Source of the DNA: Bacteroidota bacterium
GTDB lineage: Bacteria; Bacteroidota; Bacteroidia; Chitinophagales; Chitinophagaceae
Direction of reading: 5' to 3'
NCBI GenBank assembly: GCA_030706605.1
Contig: JAUZOE010000001.1
Coordinates: 272,486-336,485, forward strand
DNA: 64,000 bases
Of the stretch, positions 54,116 to 63,432 are shown one piece after another. The notes beneath the pieces were generated by a model. The model ran no database searches. It saw nothing but the letters and a program-made list of their open reading frames with translations, and was not told the DNA's origin. Position 1 is the first letter of the stretch. The number at the start of each line of letters is the position of its first letter. The translations under genes were made by a program, and so were the position numbers.

Positions 54116-55405
54116 ATGAAAAAACATATCATAAACGGTTTAATTTCCCTGAGCATCTTTTTAAGTTCCTGCTCCGTTTCAAAGAAAATAAGCCGGTCTG
54201 CAAAAGATGATATATTAAATAATAAGGCTTTTGTAAATGCCCATATCGGCATAAGTATTTTTGAACCCTCAACCGGAAAATTTTGGTACAATTATCAGGG
54301 TGAAAGGTATTTTGTGCCGGCAAGCAATACCAAATTGGCCACCTGCTACGCCGCACTGAAATACCTTGGAGATAGCTTAACCGGCGTAAATTATGATGTA
54401 CTCAATGATAGCACCATCGTTCTGAAAACTTCTGCAGATCCAACTTTCCTGCATAGCGACTATCTGAATCAACCGGTTTATGATTTTCTAAAGAATTTTC
54501 GTTTAATCCAAATTCTCAAACCGGAATTCACCAATTTCCTGGGCAGAGGCTGGGCATGGGACGATTATAAAGATGCTTATATGGCGCAGAGAAGCAGCTT
54601 CCCGATCTATGGAAATATTGCAAAAATCAAATGGATAAATAATCACACTTTGTCTTTTATGCCTTCTTTTTTTGCAAAAAAATTGGTTATAAAAGAAAAC
54701 TTATCCAATGGATTTGAAATAATAAAATCATGGGATCAAAATGATTTTACTTTTATCAATGGGAATGAAAAATTTACTGAAATTCCTTTCAGACCGAATG
54801 AAAAAACAATACAGGATTTATTGCAGGACACCTTGCACCAGAAAGTAGAAATAATTACCGGCTATACCGGAGAAACTAACCATATTATTCATTCTCAACC
54901 AACTGATTCTTTACTAAAGCCTATGATGCACCGAAGCGATAATTTCTTTGCCGAGCAAAGTTTATTAATGGTGAGTACTAACATATTAGGAGAAATAGAT
55001 GATCGGAAAATAATTGATACTTTATTAAAAACAGACTATAAATTATTACCTCAGAAACCTCAGTGGGTAGATGGTTCAGGATTGAGCCGGTACAATCTGT
55101 TTTCACCCAGGGATTTTGTTTTTATCCTTAATAAAATGATCAATGAATTTGGAATAGATCGCATAAAAAACATTTTGCCAACCGGTGGCACAGGAACCAT
55201 CAACAGCTATTATCGCATGGATAAAGGATATATTTTTGTAAAAACCGGAACATTAAACGGTGTGGTAGCTTTAAGTGGCTTTCTATATACCAGGAAAAAT
55301 AAACTCCTTATTTTTTCAGTATTGGTGAATAACCACCAAAGCACATCTACCAGTATCCGAAATGGAATAGAAAAATTTATCCAGAATATCATAGACAATA
55401 ACTAA
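54116..55405 (+). CDS. dacB: D-Ala-D-Ala carboxypeptidase/endopeptidase, PBP4 type, lipoprotein
   Basis: A 429-residue S13 serine peptidase. Lipobox LSSC gives lipidation at Cys19. Active-site motifs: S70-x-x-K73 (SNTK), SDN in MHRSDNFFAEQ, and KTG in VKTGTLNGVVAL. The start at MKKHII was preferred to a TTG three codons upstream. It trims pentapeptides or cuts cross-links in the periplasm and would be a beta-lactam target. The upstream helical gene and its operators are on the same strand. Confidence 0.9.
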   Translation: MKKHIINGLISLSIFLSSCSVSKKISRSAKDDILNNKAFVNAHIGISIFEPSTGKFWYNYQGERYFVPASNTKLATCYAALKYLGDSLTGVNYDVLNDSTIVLKTSADPTFLHSDYLNQPVYDFLKNFRLIQILKPEFTNFLGRGWAWDDYKDAYMAQRSSFPIYGNIAKIKWINNHTLSFMPSFFAKKLVIKENLSNGFEIIKSWDQNDFTFINGNEKFTEIPFRPNEKTIQDLLQDTLHQKVEIITGYTGETNHIIHSQPTDSLLKPMMHRSDNFFAEQSLLMVSTNILGEIDDRKIIDTLLKTDYKLLPQKPQWVDGSGLSRYNLFSPRDFVFILNKMINEFGIDRIKNILPTGGTGTINSYYRMDKGYIFVKTGTLNGVVALSGFLYTRKNKLLIFSVLVNNHQSTSTSIRNGIEKFIQNIIDNN

Positions 55406-55876
55406 TCATTCCTGCAAATTACATGTAGCGATAATTAGCAAAGCAAAAAAGTATATCTTCAATTTACAACTTCCATTAGGTTTGGCTAACCATAATTTAT
55501 TTTGTATGTTTAACCGAATATGAAGTTGATACAGTACATAAAACAATTTTCTTTTTGCGGAGTTATTAAAAGCGTAAGTGTATCATTTTGCCCTAATGGC
55601 AAACAGGGCTACCTGTTCATACACAACTATTCTTTTTCAAGATATTAACTTATCAAAAAGTTTTCTCCGTGATGATCACAAAAGATTATGGAGAACATTT
55701 TTCATCAACTTTTCCCTGGTAAAACTTTTTATATTACCAGGATTCTATTAAAAATTGAATTAGCCATTTGCAAACGGCTAATCAGGCATTTTAAAAAAAT
55801 TCCCAAAATCATGCAATCCCATTTAATAAAATAGCAAATGCTATTGCATAAATTTAATACCCTTAAAACAAAAAAT
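55406..55876. other. Hairpin-rich non-coding stretch
   Basis: About 470 bases with no credible gene. Between 55587 and 55845 there are six perfect inverted repeats: TTTGCC/GGCAAA, AACAGG/CCTGTT, TTCTCC/GGAGAA (enclosing GTGA/TCAC), CCTGGTAA/TTACCAGG, TTAGCC/GGCTAA and AATAGC/GCTATT. Stems are 6-8 bp and loops mostly 4-11 bases; two are longer. This is denser than the neighbouring gaps. It could be a structured leader of the Rnk-like gene, a separate small RNA, or decayed palindromic repeats. No known family motif was recognised. Confidence 0.45.
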
Positions 55877-56302
55877 ATGTCAACTATTCAAAACACCTCA
55901 ACAGGAAGCCAGGTAATCCTTTTAAAAGATGATTATGCACTTTTAAATGAATATGTAAAAAACCTGCATGGTATAGAGGTAAATGAAAAAGAAAATTTCA
56001 AAAAGTTAAGCCATGAACTGGGCAAAGCTCAATTAGTAAATATTGAAGATTTTCCAATAGATATAGTTCGGCTCGATTCCTCTGTTGTGATTAAGGACCT
56101 GGATACAAAAAGGGATATGACCCTCCGTATCGTAATGCCCCAGGATGCAGATATAAAACAAAAGAAGATTTCAGTACTTGCCCCGGTTGGCACTGCTTTA
56201 ATTGGTTTCAGAAAAGGGCAGAAAGTAAGATGGAATGTACCTTCCGGCAAAAAAGATTTCAAAATAATGGAAGTAGACAATTCATTTCTTCCTAAAAAAT
56301 AA
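55877..56302 (+). CDS. Rnk/GreA-like transcription regulator
   Basis: A 141-residue protein. N-terminal helical hairpin (about 10-50) is short; the C-terminal GreA/GreB-type FKBP domain contains VRLDSSVVIKDLDT, ISVLAPVGTALIGFRKGQKVRWNVPSG. Such proteins bind RNA polymerase; Rnk-type members lack a long coiled coil. I chose the ATG of MSTIQNTS. The frame extends 13 codons upstream into a hairpin sequence, which is unlikely to be coding. It may be the gene served by the structured upstream region. Confidence 0.85.
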   Translation: MSTIQNTSTGSQVILLKDDYALLNEYVKNLHGIEVNEKENFKKLSHELGKAQLVNIEDFPIDIVRLDSSVVIKDLDTKRDMTLRIVMPQDADIKQKKISVLAPVGTALIGFRKGQKVRWNVPSGKKDFKIMEVDNSFLPKK

Positions 56303-56326
56303 TACTCATTTTAAACAAATCCGATA

Positions 56327-56827
56327 ATGAATCCAGTCATTTTAATTGCTCTTTTTATCATCTTTATACTGGTAGCATTTGCCGTCTTCATTTCATGGCG
56401 CAGTAAGTATAAAAAGAAAAATAAGAATAAAAAATTATTGAAGGAGATGGTGAATTATGCAATCAAAAACAATCTTACCATAGATAAAAAACAAATCCTT
56501 AATAATAACATTATCGGGCTTGACAGGCTAAATATGAAACTGGTTTTTTTTGATAATAACAAATCGGGAAAGCAAATTCATTGTATCAATTTAGGCGAAT
56601 TATCTTCCTGCCGTTTGATAAAACATTTTAATAAAACCAATGGAAATGTGAGTAGCATTTCTTTAGAATGTTCTTTTGTAAAACCCAAAAAAGCAAGTAT
56701 TTATTTGTCCTTTTATAATGAACTCAGCGACGGCTTGAATAAAATGGTGCGTTTATCAAGGAATGCTTCATATTGGGAAAAAGCAATCAATATCTTCAGG
56801 AAAGTTGAAATCATTAATTATTCCTGA
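56327..56827 (+). CDS. Small membrane-anchored protein
   Basis: A 166-residue protein with an N-terminal membrane helix (LIALFIIFILVAFAVFISW, about 5-23) and a lysine-rich stop-transfer segment, then about 130 cytoplasmic residues without a recognised domain. It starts 24 bases after the Rnk-like gene on the same strand, so the two may be cotranscribed. Function unknown. Confidence 0.6.
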   Translation: MNPVILIALFIIFILVAFAVFISWRSKYKKKNKNKKLLKEMVNYAIKNNLTIDKKQILNNNIIGLDRLNMKLVFFDNNKSGKQIHCINLGELSSCRLIKHFNKTNGNVSSISLECSFVKPKKASIYLSFYNELSDGLNKMVRLSRNASYWEKAINIFRKVEIINYS

Positions 56828-56881
56828 ACACTAAAGATCAATCCTTACAAAAAATGGTTCGCTAAAATTCCAATCCCGTAT

Positions 56882-57754
56882 TTATTTACCCATCACATTA
56901 GCCATTGTTTTCCCAATATCAGCCGGACTGGCAACTACGTGAACACCGCATTCAGCAAGAATTTTCATCTTGGCAGCAGCAGTATCTTCTGCCCCACCCA
57001 CAATAGCACCGGCATGTCCCATTCTTCTTCCAGCGGGAGCAGTTTGGCCGGCAATAAAACCTACTACGGGTTTTGTTGAATTTTCTTTTATCCAATAAGC
57101 GGCTTCGGCTTCCATGCTCCCACCTATTTCACCGATCATCACAATGCCATCAGTTTCTTTATCATTCATAAAAAATTCAACGGCTTCTTTCGTTGTGGTA
57201 CCAATAATCGGATCGCCGCCAATTCCTATTGCTGTTGAAATCCCTAATCCTGCTTTGGCCACCTGGTCGGCTGCTTCATATGTAAGTGTTCCGGATTTGG
57301 AAACAATTCCTATTTTCCCTTTCTTAAAAATAAACCCGGGCATAATACCGACTTTACATTCATCAGCAGTAATAATTCCCGGACAATTCGGACCTATTAA
57401 TCTTGACTTTGTATCTAATAAATAACTTTTTACTTTCACCATATCCTGTACGGGAATGCCCTCAGTAATGCAAACAATTAACCCAATGCCTGCATCGGCA
57501 GCTTCCATAATGGCATCTGCAGCAAAAGCCGGTGGCACAAAAATAATACTCACATCAGCACCTGTTTCTTTTACTGCCTGTTCCACCGTATTGAACACCG
57601 GCCTGTCAAGATGAACGGTCCCTCCTTTATTGGGAGTTACTCCTCCTACTACATTGGTTCCGTATTCTATCATTTGAGTAGCATGAAAAGTACCTTCTGT
57701 TCCTGTAAAACCCTGTACTAATATTTTTGAATTTTTATTTACTAATACTGACAT
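56882..57754 (-). CDS. sucD: Succinyl-CoA ligase subunit alpha
   Basis: A 290-residue protein. [13 protein letters not shown] begins the CoA-binding Rossmann domain, GPNCPGIIT and [12 protein letters not shown] follow, and GHAGAIVGG carries the phosphohistidine. It works with SucC in the citric acid cycle to make ATP or GTP from succinyl-CoA. sucC is not next to it, which is common in this phylum. A -7 element lies 22 bases before the ATG. Confidence 0.95.
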   Translation of the reverse strand: MSVLVNKNSKILVQGFTGTEGTFHATQMIEYGTNVVGGVTPNKGGTVHLDRPVFNTVEQAVKETGADVSIIFVPPAFAADAIMEAADAGIGLIVCITEGIPVQDMVKVKSYLLDTKSRLIGPNCPGIITADECKVGIMPGFIFKKGKIGIVSKSGTLTYEAADQVAKAGLGISTAIGIGGDPIIGTTTKEAVEFFMNDKETDGIVMIGEIGGSMEAEAAYWIKENSTKPVVGFIAGQTAPAGRRMGHAGAIVGGAEDTAAAKMKILAECGVHVVASPADIGKTMANVMGK

Positions 57755-57776
57755 GAAATATTTTTTTTAAGTTGCG

Positions 57777-57784
57777 CAAATATA
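57777..57784 (-). promoter_or_regulatory. -7 element of sucD
   Basis: TATATTTG followed by C on the minus strand, 22 bases before the ATG. No -33 match. Confidence 0.45.
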
Positions 57785-57835
57785 TGAAAGTATGATTTAA
57801 GGATTTCAGATTTGCTAATTGATTAACTTGCACAC

Positions 57836-58657
57836 ATGGAGCAATATCTTCAACTTTTAACAAAAATAATCGAAACGGGCGTTGATAAAAACGATCGCAC
57901 CGGCACCGGAACCCGCAGTTTATTTGGTTACCAAATGCGGTTTAACCTCCAGGATGGGTTTCCTTTAGTTACCACTAAAAAACTTCATTTAAAAAGCATT
58001 ATTTATGAATTACTGTGGTTTTTAAAGGGAGATACCAATGTAGATTATCTACAAAAGAACGGAGTAAAAATATGGGACGAGTGGGCAGATGAAAACGGCA
58101 ACCTGGGACCGGTTTATGGCAAACAATGGCGGAGCTGGGAAGGCGCCAATGGAAAAACAGTGGACCAGGTCACTGAATTAATCGAACAATTAAAAACCAA
58201 TCCTGACAGCCGCAGGCTCATAATAAGTGCCTGGAATGTGGCGGATCTCCCGGAAATGAAATTAATGCCATGCCATTGTTTATTTCAATTTTATACAACC
58301 CCGCCTGATCCCTCCAGGGGAGAAAAAAGAAGAAAACTTTCCTGCCAATTGTATCAAAGAAGTGCAGATGTTTTCCTGGGAGTACCTTTTAATATTGCTT
58401 CTTATGCTTTGCTGACTATGATGATTGCCCAGGTATGTGATATGGAACCCGGCGAATTTGTACATTCTTTTGGCGATGTCCATTTGTATAAGAATCATTT
58501 TGAGCAGGCAGAACTTCAATTAAGCAGAGCACCCTTCCCTCTTCCTCAAATGAAATTAAATCCCGTGGTAAAAAATATTTTTGATTTTAAGTTTGAAGAT
58601 TTTGAATTATTGAATTATCAGTCTCACCCGGGAATTAAAGCCCCTGTAGCTGTTTAA
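57836..58657 (+). CDS. thyA: Thymidylate synthase with a short insertion
   Basis: A 273-residue ThyA. Catalytic C146 in [21 protein letters not shown], and [20 protein letters not shown] are all present. The usual four residues between QFY and KLSCQ are replaced by thirteen ([13 protein letters not shown], about 154-166), so the enzyme is about nine residues longer than the E. coli one. The extra DNA contains a CCCC...GGGG / TCCC...GGGA hairpin. The rest of the active site looks intact. It makes dTMP with methylene-THF. folA begins 44 bases downstream. Confidence 0.95.
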   Translation: MEQYLQLLTKIIETGVDKNDRTGTGTRSLFGYQMRFNLQDGFPLVTTKKLHLKSIIYELLWFLKGDTNVDYLQKNGVKIWDEWADENGNLGPVYGKQWRSWEGANGKTVDQVTELIEQLKTNPDSRRLIISAWNVADLPEMKLMPCHCLFQFYTTPPDPSRGEKRRKLSCQLYQRSADVFLGVPFNIASYALLTMMIAQVCDMEPGEFVHSFGDVHLYKNHFEQAELQLSRAPFPLPQMKLNPVVKNIFDFKFEDFELLNYQSHPGIKAPVAV

Positions 58658-58701
58658 AAAAAATTGATTAATTGCATAATTAAATATTTAATTCAGGAAA
58701 T

Positions 58702-59199
58702 ATGCTTTCTCATATAGTTGCTGCTTCGGAAAATAATATCATCGGTTCCAACAATGAGCTCCCATGGAAATTGCCCAATGATTTTAAATATTTTAAAAAC
58801 AAAACATGGGGCATGCCGGTGATCATGGGCAGAAATACTTTTGAGTCTCTTAAAAAAGACCTGCCCGGCAGAATAAATATTGTACTCACACAAAAGAAGG
58901 ACTGGCAGCCCGAGAATGTATTTGTGGCACACACGGTAGAGGAAGCAATCGAAAAAGCAAAAGAAAGTGATGCCAAAGAAATCTTTATAATTGGTGGAGG
59001 CGAAATATTTAAACAAACAATAGGGATAGTTAACAGGATTTATTTAACCCGCGTTCACACTATTGCTGAAGGCGATACCACCTATCCTGAATTAGATGCT
59101 TCCCAATGGAAATTGACCAATTCAGAATCATTTCCCGCAGACGAAAAGAACAATTACCCGTACACATTTGAAGTATGGGACAAAATTGATAAAGTGTAA
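58702..59199 (+). CDS. folA: Dihydrofolate reductase
   Basis: A 165-residue enzyme: HIVAASENNIIGSNNELPWKLPNDFKYFK at the N-terminus with the catalytic acidic residue in LPWKLPND, GRNTFESL, and IIGGGEIFKQ for NADPH. It regenerates tetrahydrofolate after ThyA. It is 44 bases after thyA and 9 bases before the next gene, so thyA-folA-methyltransferase form one unit. Confidence 0.95.
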   Translation: MLSHIVAASENNIIGSNNELPWKLPNDFKYFKNKTWGMPVIMGRNTFESLKKDLPGRINIVLTQKKDWQPENVFVAHTVEEAIEKAKESDAKEIFIIGGGEIFKQTIGIVNRIYLTRVHTIAEGDTTYPELDASQWKLTNSESFPADEKNNYPYTFEVWDKIDKV

Positions 59200-59208
59200 A
59201 TTCGCAGG

Positions 59209-60006
59209 ATGTATTCAGCTTTTCAACTGGCGAAAAAGTACCTCAGGTATTACATCAGTGCAAAAAACAGTAAAGGGCATGGTGTTCATTCACCCTTTGT
59301 TTTTGACTTTATTATCCATGTTTTAAATGACCATAAAAAATACGAATGTTACGATATTGCAGAATTGTTACGCAAACAACTTCTTGCCAATAATACCATA
59401 ATTGAAGTTGAGGATTTTGGTGCCGGCTCGGCAGTAATTCCATTTAAAAACAGGAAAGTAAAAGACATTGCAAGTTCATCTTTAAAGAAGAAAAAATATG
59501 CCCGGTTACTTTTTAGAATCGCAAAATATTATCAATCCAAAACTATTGTAGAATTAGGAACTTCCCTGGGAATCACCACTTGTTATCTCGCCTTTGCCTA
59601 TATCAATTCCCGGGTATTCACTTTTGAAGGCTCGCATTCTATTGCACAAATAGCATTGAATAATTTCAAACAAGCTCACTTACAGAATATTGATTTAATC
59701 GAAGGAAATTTTGAAAAAACACTGTCCGGCTTCAATAATAAAACTGACAAGGTTGAACTGGTTTTTATAGATGGAAACCATAGAAAAGAAGCGACTTTAA
59801 AATATTTCGATTTTTTTCTAAAAAAATCTTCCACCCAAACTATTTTTATTTTTGATGACATTCACTGGAGCAGGGAAATGGAAGAAGCCTGGAAACTAAT
59901 ACAGCAGAACAGTTCAGTAACCTTAACGATCGATTTATTTTTTATGGGCCTTGTTTTTTTAAACCCTGATTTTAAATTTAAACAACATTTTACAATAAGA
60001 TTTTAA
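59209..60006 (+). CDS. Class I SAM-dependent methyltransferase
   Basis: A 265-residue protein. N-terminal helices include GHGVHSPFVFDF, typical of a methyltransferase group in this phylum. SAM motif I is IVELGTSLGITTCYLAFA (about 120-137), with a FTFEGS acidic residue after beta-2 and VFIDGNH after beta-4. The substrate is unknown; O-methyltransferase-like domains act on small molecules or RNA. It follows folA by nine bases in the same unit. The gap to pntAA is 33 bases. Confidence 0.8.
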   Translation: MYSAFQLAKKYLRYYISAKNSKGHGVHSPFVFDFIIHVLNDHKKYECYDIAELLRKQLLANNTIIEVEDFGAGSAVIPFKNRKVKDIASSSLKKKKYARLLFRIAKYYQSKTIVELGTSLGITTCYLAFAYINSRVFTFEGSHSIAQIALNNFKQAHLQNIDLIEGNFEKTLSGFNNKTDKVELVFIDGNHRKEATLKYFDFFLKKSSTQTIFIFDDIHWSREMEEAWKLIQQNSSVTLTIDLFFMGLVFLNPDFKFKQHFTIRF

Positions 60007-60039
60007 ATTTTCGATAACTTAGGAGCATATTTTCTAACT

Positions 60040-61140
60040 ATGATCATTGGTATTTTAAAAGAACCACTACCCGAAACCAGAGTCTCCCTTCTTCCCATAC
60101 ATTTGCCAGTTTTAAAAAAATTAAATGTTGATATTTTAATTGAAACCGGTGCAGGTGAAAAAGCATTCGCCTCAGATGAAAAGTACTCAGAATCAGGAGG
60201 AGAAATAGTTTCAAGAGCAGAAGTCTTAAACAGATCTGATATTATTTTATCGATTCATCTCCCTGCCGAATCAGAATTCGATGCCATTCAATCAAAAATA
60301 ATTTTAGGTATTTACCAACCATTATTTAATGTTGAATCAATCAAAAAATTAGCCGAAAAAAATGTTACTGTTTTCAGCATTGACATGATTCCGCGAACAA
60401 CACGCGCACAAAGTATGGATGTGCTGAGCAGCCAGGCAAATATCGCAGGTTACAAAGCCGTATTGCTCGCTGCAAATATTTTTCCAAGGTATTTCCCTAT
60501 GTTCATGACAGCAGCCGGGAGTATACCTCCTGCCAAAGTTTTAATATTAGGTGCGGGAGTTGCCGGATTGCAGGCCATCGCCACAGCAAGAAGGCTTGGC
60601 GCTGTGGTGGAAGTTTTCGACACAAGACCCGCAGTTAAAGAAGAAGTGATGAGCCTGGGAGCCAAATTTGTAGAAGTAGAAGGAGCTGCCGATGCCAGTA
60701 AAGCCGGTGGTTATGCGGTAGAACAATCACCTGAATTTCTGCAAAAGCAAAAAGAAAAAATAAGCGAAAGTGTTGCCAAAGCAGATATCATAATCACCAC
60801 CGCACAAATTCATGGGAAAAAAGCGCCAGTCCTGATTACAGAAGAAATGCTTGATAAAATGAAAAGCGGATCGGTAATAATTGATCTCGCTGCTTCCACC
60901 GGGGGAAATACAAGTGTTACTAAAAATGATGAAACCGTAGTTTATAAAGGAATAAGTATTATAGGGAACTCAAACCTGCCAGGTACCATGCCCTTTGACG
61001 CCAGCAAAATGTATGGTAAAAATATATCCAACTTCTTACAATTGATCATTGACAAAGAAGGAACGATAAATTTAAACTTCGAAGATGAATTGGTAAAAGG
61101 AACCTGTGTGGTGAAGAAAGAAGAAATGCTGATCAACTAA
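60040..61140 (+). CDS. pntAA: NAD(P) transhydrogenase subunit alpha, part 1
   Basis: A 366-residue soluble dI domain of proton-translocating transhydrogenase. ETRVSLLPIHLPVL starts it, followed by TRAQSMDVLSSQANIAGYKAV and the NAD-binding KVLILGAGVAGLQAIATARRLGA. It is followed by the membrane part on a separate small gene, giving the split three-subunit form (PntAA, PntAB, PntB) known in many bacteria. The complex uses the proton gradient to make NADPH from NADH. Confidence 0.93.
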   Translation: MIIGILKEPLPETRVSLLPIHLPVLKKLNVDILIETGAGEKAFASDEKYSESGGEIVSRAEVLNRSDIILSIHLPAESEFDAIQSKIILGIYQPLFNVESIKKLAEKNVTVFSIDMIPRTTRAQSMDVLSSQANIAGYKAVLLAANIFPRYFPMFMTAAGSIPPAKVLILGAGVAGLQAIATARRLGAVVEVFDTRPAVKEEVMSLGAKFVEVEGAADASKAGGYAVEQSPEFLQKQKEKISESVAKADIIITTAQIHGKKAPVLITEEMLDKMKSGSVIIDLAASTGGNTSVTKNDETVVYKGISIIGNSNLPGTMPFDASKMYGKNISNFLQLIIDKEGTINLNFEDELVKGTCVVKKEEMLIN

Positions 61141-61156
61141 TTGATAAAAATTTTTT

Positions 61157-61465
61157 ATGCAAATAATACTGGATTTTTTTCGGGAACATATAGAGTTGAT
61201 CTATATCGTTATTCTAATGATTTTCTTAGGAATTGAAATTATTGGAAGAGTACCAAGTGTTTTACATACACCGCTAATGAGCGGTGCCAATGCCATTCAT
61301 GGTGTCGTAATTATAGGCGCCATCATAGTTATGGGCAAAGCCGAGAGTGACAATTATTTGGCCTTGATCCTCGGTTTCTTAGCCGTGGTGCTGGGTACAC
61401 TCAATGTTGTAGGTGGTTTTGTAGTCACAGACCGGATGCTGGAAATGTTTAAAAAGAAAAAGTAA
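61157..61465 (+). CDS. pntAB: NAD(P) transhydrogenase subunit alpha, part 2
   Basis: A 102-residue protein with three membrane helices. IEIIGRVPSVLHTPLMSGANAIHGVVIIGAI is the PntA C-terminal membrane signature. It forms part of the proton channel with PntB. Sixteen bases separate it from pntAA and 44 from pntB, all on one strand. Confidence 0.93.
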   Translation: MQIILDFFREHIELIYIVILMIFLGIEIIGRVPSVLHTPLMSGANAIHGVVIIGAIIVMGKAESDNYLALILGFLAVVLGTLNVVGGFVVTDRMLEMFKKKK

Positions 61466-61509
61466 ATCGCAAATTGTACCAATTCACTAATCAATTAATT
61501 AAGCTGTAA

Positions 61510-62940
61510 ATGGGCCTTAGTATTTTATCAATTTGTTACGTGGTAGCTTCAGTAACATTTATTCTTGGATTAAAAATGCTCTCCAATCCGGCTACAGCAA
61601 GAAGAGGAAACCTGATTGCCGCCGGGGGAATGATTATTGCTATAGCAGGCACTATTTTTTTGTATGAAAATGATGGTAAAAGATTAGGAAATTATACCTG
61701 GATATTTTCTGCAATTATTATCGGAAGCGTCATCGGGTCGCTGGTAGCCAAAAAAGTAAAGATGACCGCCATGCCCGAACTGGTGAGCTTTTTCAATGGA
61801 ATGGGCGGCGCCTGTGCAGCATTAATATCAATAGTTGAATTCGATTACCTGTATCGTGCTAACAGGTTGATGGATGCCACCTCATTTTCGGACGTAGTGC
61901 CTTCAGGTCATTACCTGGCCATCATTGCCGGAACTATTATCGGTAGTGTTTCCTTCATTGGCAGCATGATCGCCTGGGGCAAACTGAGCGGAAAAGTAAA
62001 AGATTATTCATTTAAAGGGCAACATCTATTTAACCTGGTCGTCTTGTTTTTTGTAGTGGCAATGGCAGTATATACTTATTTCTCCAGCACACACCATGCT
62101 AATATTCCTTTCTTTATTACCGTAGCGCTTGCTATTTTATATGGAGTATTTTTTGTACTCCCGATTGGCGGAGCAGACATGCCGGTTGTTATTTCTCTAT
62201 TAAATTCTTTCACAGGAATAGCTGCCGCATGTGGCGGATTTCTATACGATAACAAAGCCATGCTCACCGGTGGCATATTAGTAGGAGCCGCCGGAACCTT
62301 ATTAACTATTTTGATGTGCCGGGCTATGAACAGAAGCCTTAAAAATGTGCTCATTGGTTCCTTTGGCGGGGGAGCAAAAGCAGCTTCTGATGCCACAAGT
62401 ACCCATGGAAACATTAAAGAAATATCACTAAGCGATGCAGCCATGCTGATGGCTTATTCAAAAAAAGTAATGATCGTTCCGGGCTACGGATTAGCAGTGG
62501 CACAGGCACAACATACTTGTCATGAATTGGAAAAAGCGCTGGAAGAAAAAGGAGTAGAAGTAAAATACGCCATACACCCGGTGGCAGGCCGTATGCCCGG
62601 CCACATGAATGTGTTACTGGCTGAAGCTGATGTAAATTATGAGAACCTGCTGGAGATGGACGATGCCAATGAAGAATTTAAGTCTACCGATGTAGTGTTA
62701 ATTTTGGGGGCCAATGATGTAGTAAATCCCGCCGCTAAAAATGATCCTTCCTCTCCTATTTATGGAATGCCCATACTTGAGGTAGAACTGGCCAAAACAG
62801 TGATCGTAAATAAAAGAAGCATGAAACCCGGCTATGCCGGTATTGAAAATCAACTTTTTTATCAACCGAAAACTTCTATGCTTTTTGGCGATGCCAAGAA
62901 AGTGCTGCAGGAGTTACTGGCCGAATTAAAAAATATGTAA
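61510..62940 (+). CDS. pntB: NAD(P) transhydrogenase subunit beta
   Basis: A 476-residue protein. Eight or nine membrane helices fill about residues 1-280 with MPELVSFFNGMGGACAALIS; the C-terminal NADP-binding dIII has IVPGYGLAVAQAQHTCHELE, HPVAGRMPGHMNVLLAEA and NDVVNPAA. It completes the PntAA-PntAB-PntB operon and the proton channel. The gap after it to the tRNA gene is 218 bases, with no gene in it. Confidence 0.95.
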   Translation: MGLSILSICYVVASVTFILGLKMLSNPATARRGNLIAAGGMIIAIAGTIFLYENDGKRLGNYTWIFSAIIIGSVIGSLVAKKVKMTAMPELVSFFNGMGGACAALISIVEFDYLYRANRLMDATSFSDVVPSGHYLAIIAGTIIGSVSFIGSMIAWGKLSGKVKDYSFKGQHLFNLVVLFFVVAMAVYTYFSSTHHANIPFFITVALAILYGVFFVLPIGGADMPVVISLLNSFTGIAAACGGFLYDNKAMLTGGILVGAAGTLLTILMCRAMNRSLKNVLIGSFGGGAKAASDATSTHGNIKEISLSDAAMLMAYSKKVMIVPGYGLAVAQAQHTCHELEKALEEKGVEVKYAIHPVAGRMPGHMNVLLAEADVNYENLLEMDDANEEFKSTDVVLILGANDVVNPAAKNDPSSPIYGMPILEVELAKTVIVNKRSMKPGYAGIENQLFYQPKTSMLFGDAKKVLQELLAELKNM

Positions 62941-63158
62941 GGAATTGCTATTCATTTTCTATCGCAATTATTCGCTGCAAAATGGCGAACACTGATGATT
63001 GTAGCAAAAGGCCAAAAGAAAAGGAAATAAATTGGATTGCTTATACCGGTCCAGCAGACCTGCCAACCTGTTAACCTTATAGCATTTTACCACTCACAAA
63101 AATTTATGAATAACAGTTTTTGAAATTTTACTGCTTACCCTTACTTTTGCACTCCTTT

Positions 63159-63229
63159 TGTCCCATAGTATAAAGGTAGTACAACAGATTTTGATTCTGT
63201 CTGTCGAGGTTCGAATCCTCGTGGGACAA
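63159..63229 (+). tRNA. tRNA-Gln (anticodon TTG)
   Basis: The cloverleaf folds cleanly. Acceptor TGTCCCA pairs with TGGGACA, anticodon stem ACAGA pairs with TCTGT around loop TTTTGAT (anticodon TTG at 63191-63193), and the T arm is CGAGG-TTCGAAT-CCTCG. Discriminator A is present, and CCA is not encoded. U1-A72 is typical of tRNA-Gln. Its 3' end borders sequence with mobile-element features. Confidence 0.97.
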
Positions 63230-63265
63230 CACTACCATACTGAAAATCAATGACTTACGAGCTTT

Positions 63266-63287
63266 GATTGACACTGCGATTGACACT
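63266..63287 (+). repeat. Direct repeat GATTGACACT x2
   Basis: Two copies of a 10-base sequence with 2 bases (GC) between them, giving a 12-base period, 37 bases after the end of tRNA-Gln. The position fits an arm-type site for a recombinase or excisionase. Confidence 0.55.
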
Positions 63288-63432
63288 ATTATTTAGTAAA
63301 TATCTCAATTCTCCCTGAATTTTTGAAATCAATACGCGGTAGAAGAAAATAAAAAATTTTTGACTTTAAACTTTTTTGATAAATTACATGGCTCTCCACT
63401 GGCTTTTATCTTCTAATTGTAAGTATTAAATA

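Noticed and set aside
62943..62969. AATTGC/GCAATT inverted repeat after pntB
   Set aside because: Six-base stem with a long loop and no T-run; expected by chance in AT-rich sequence.
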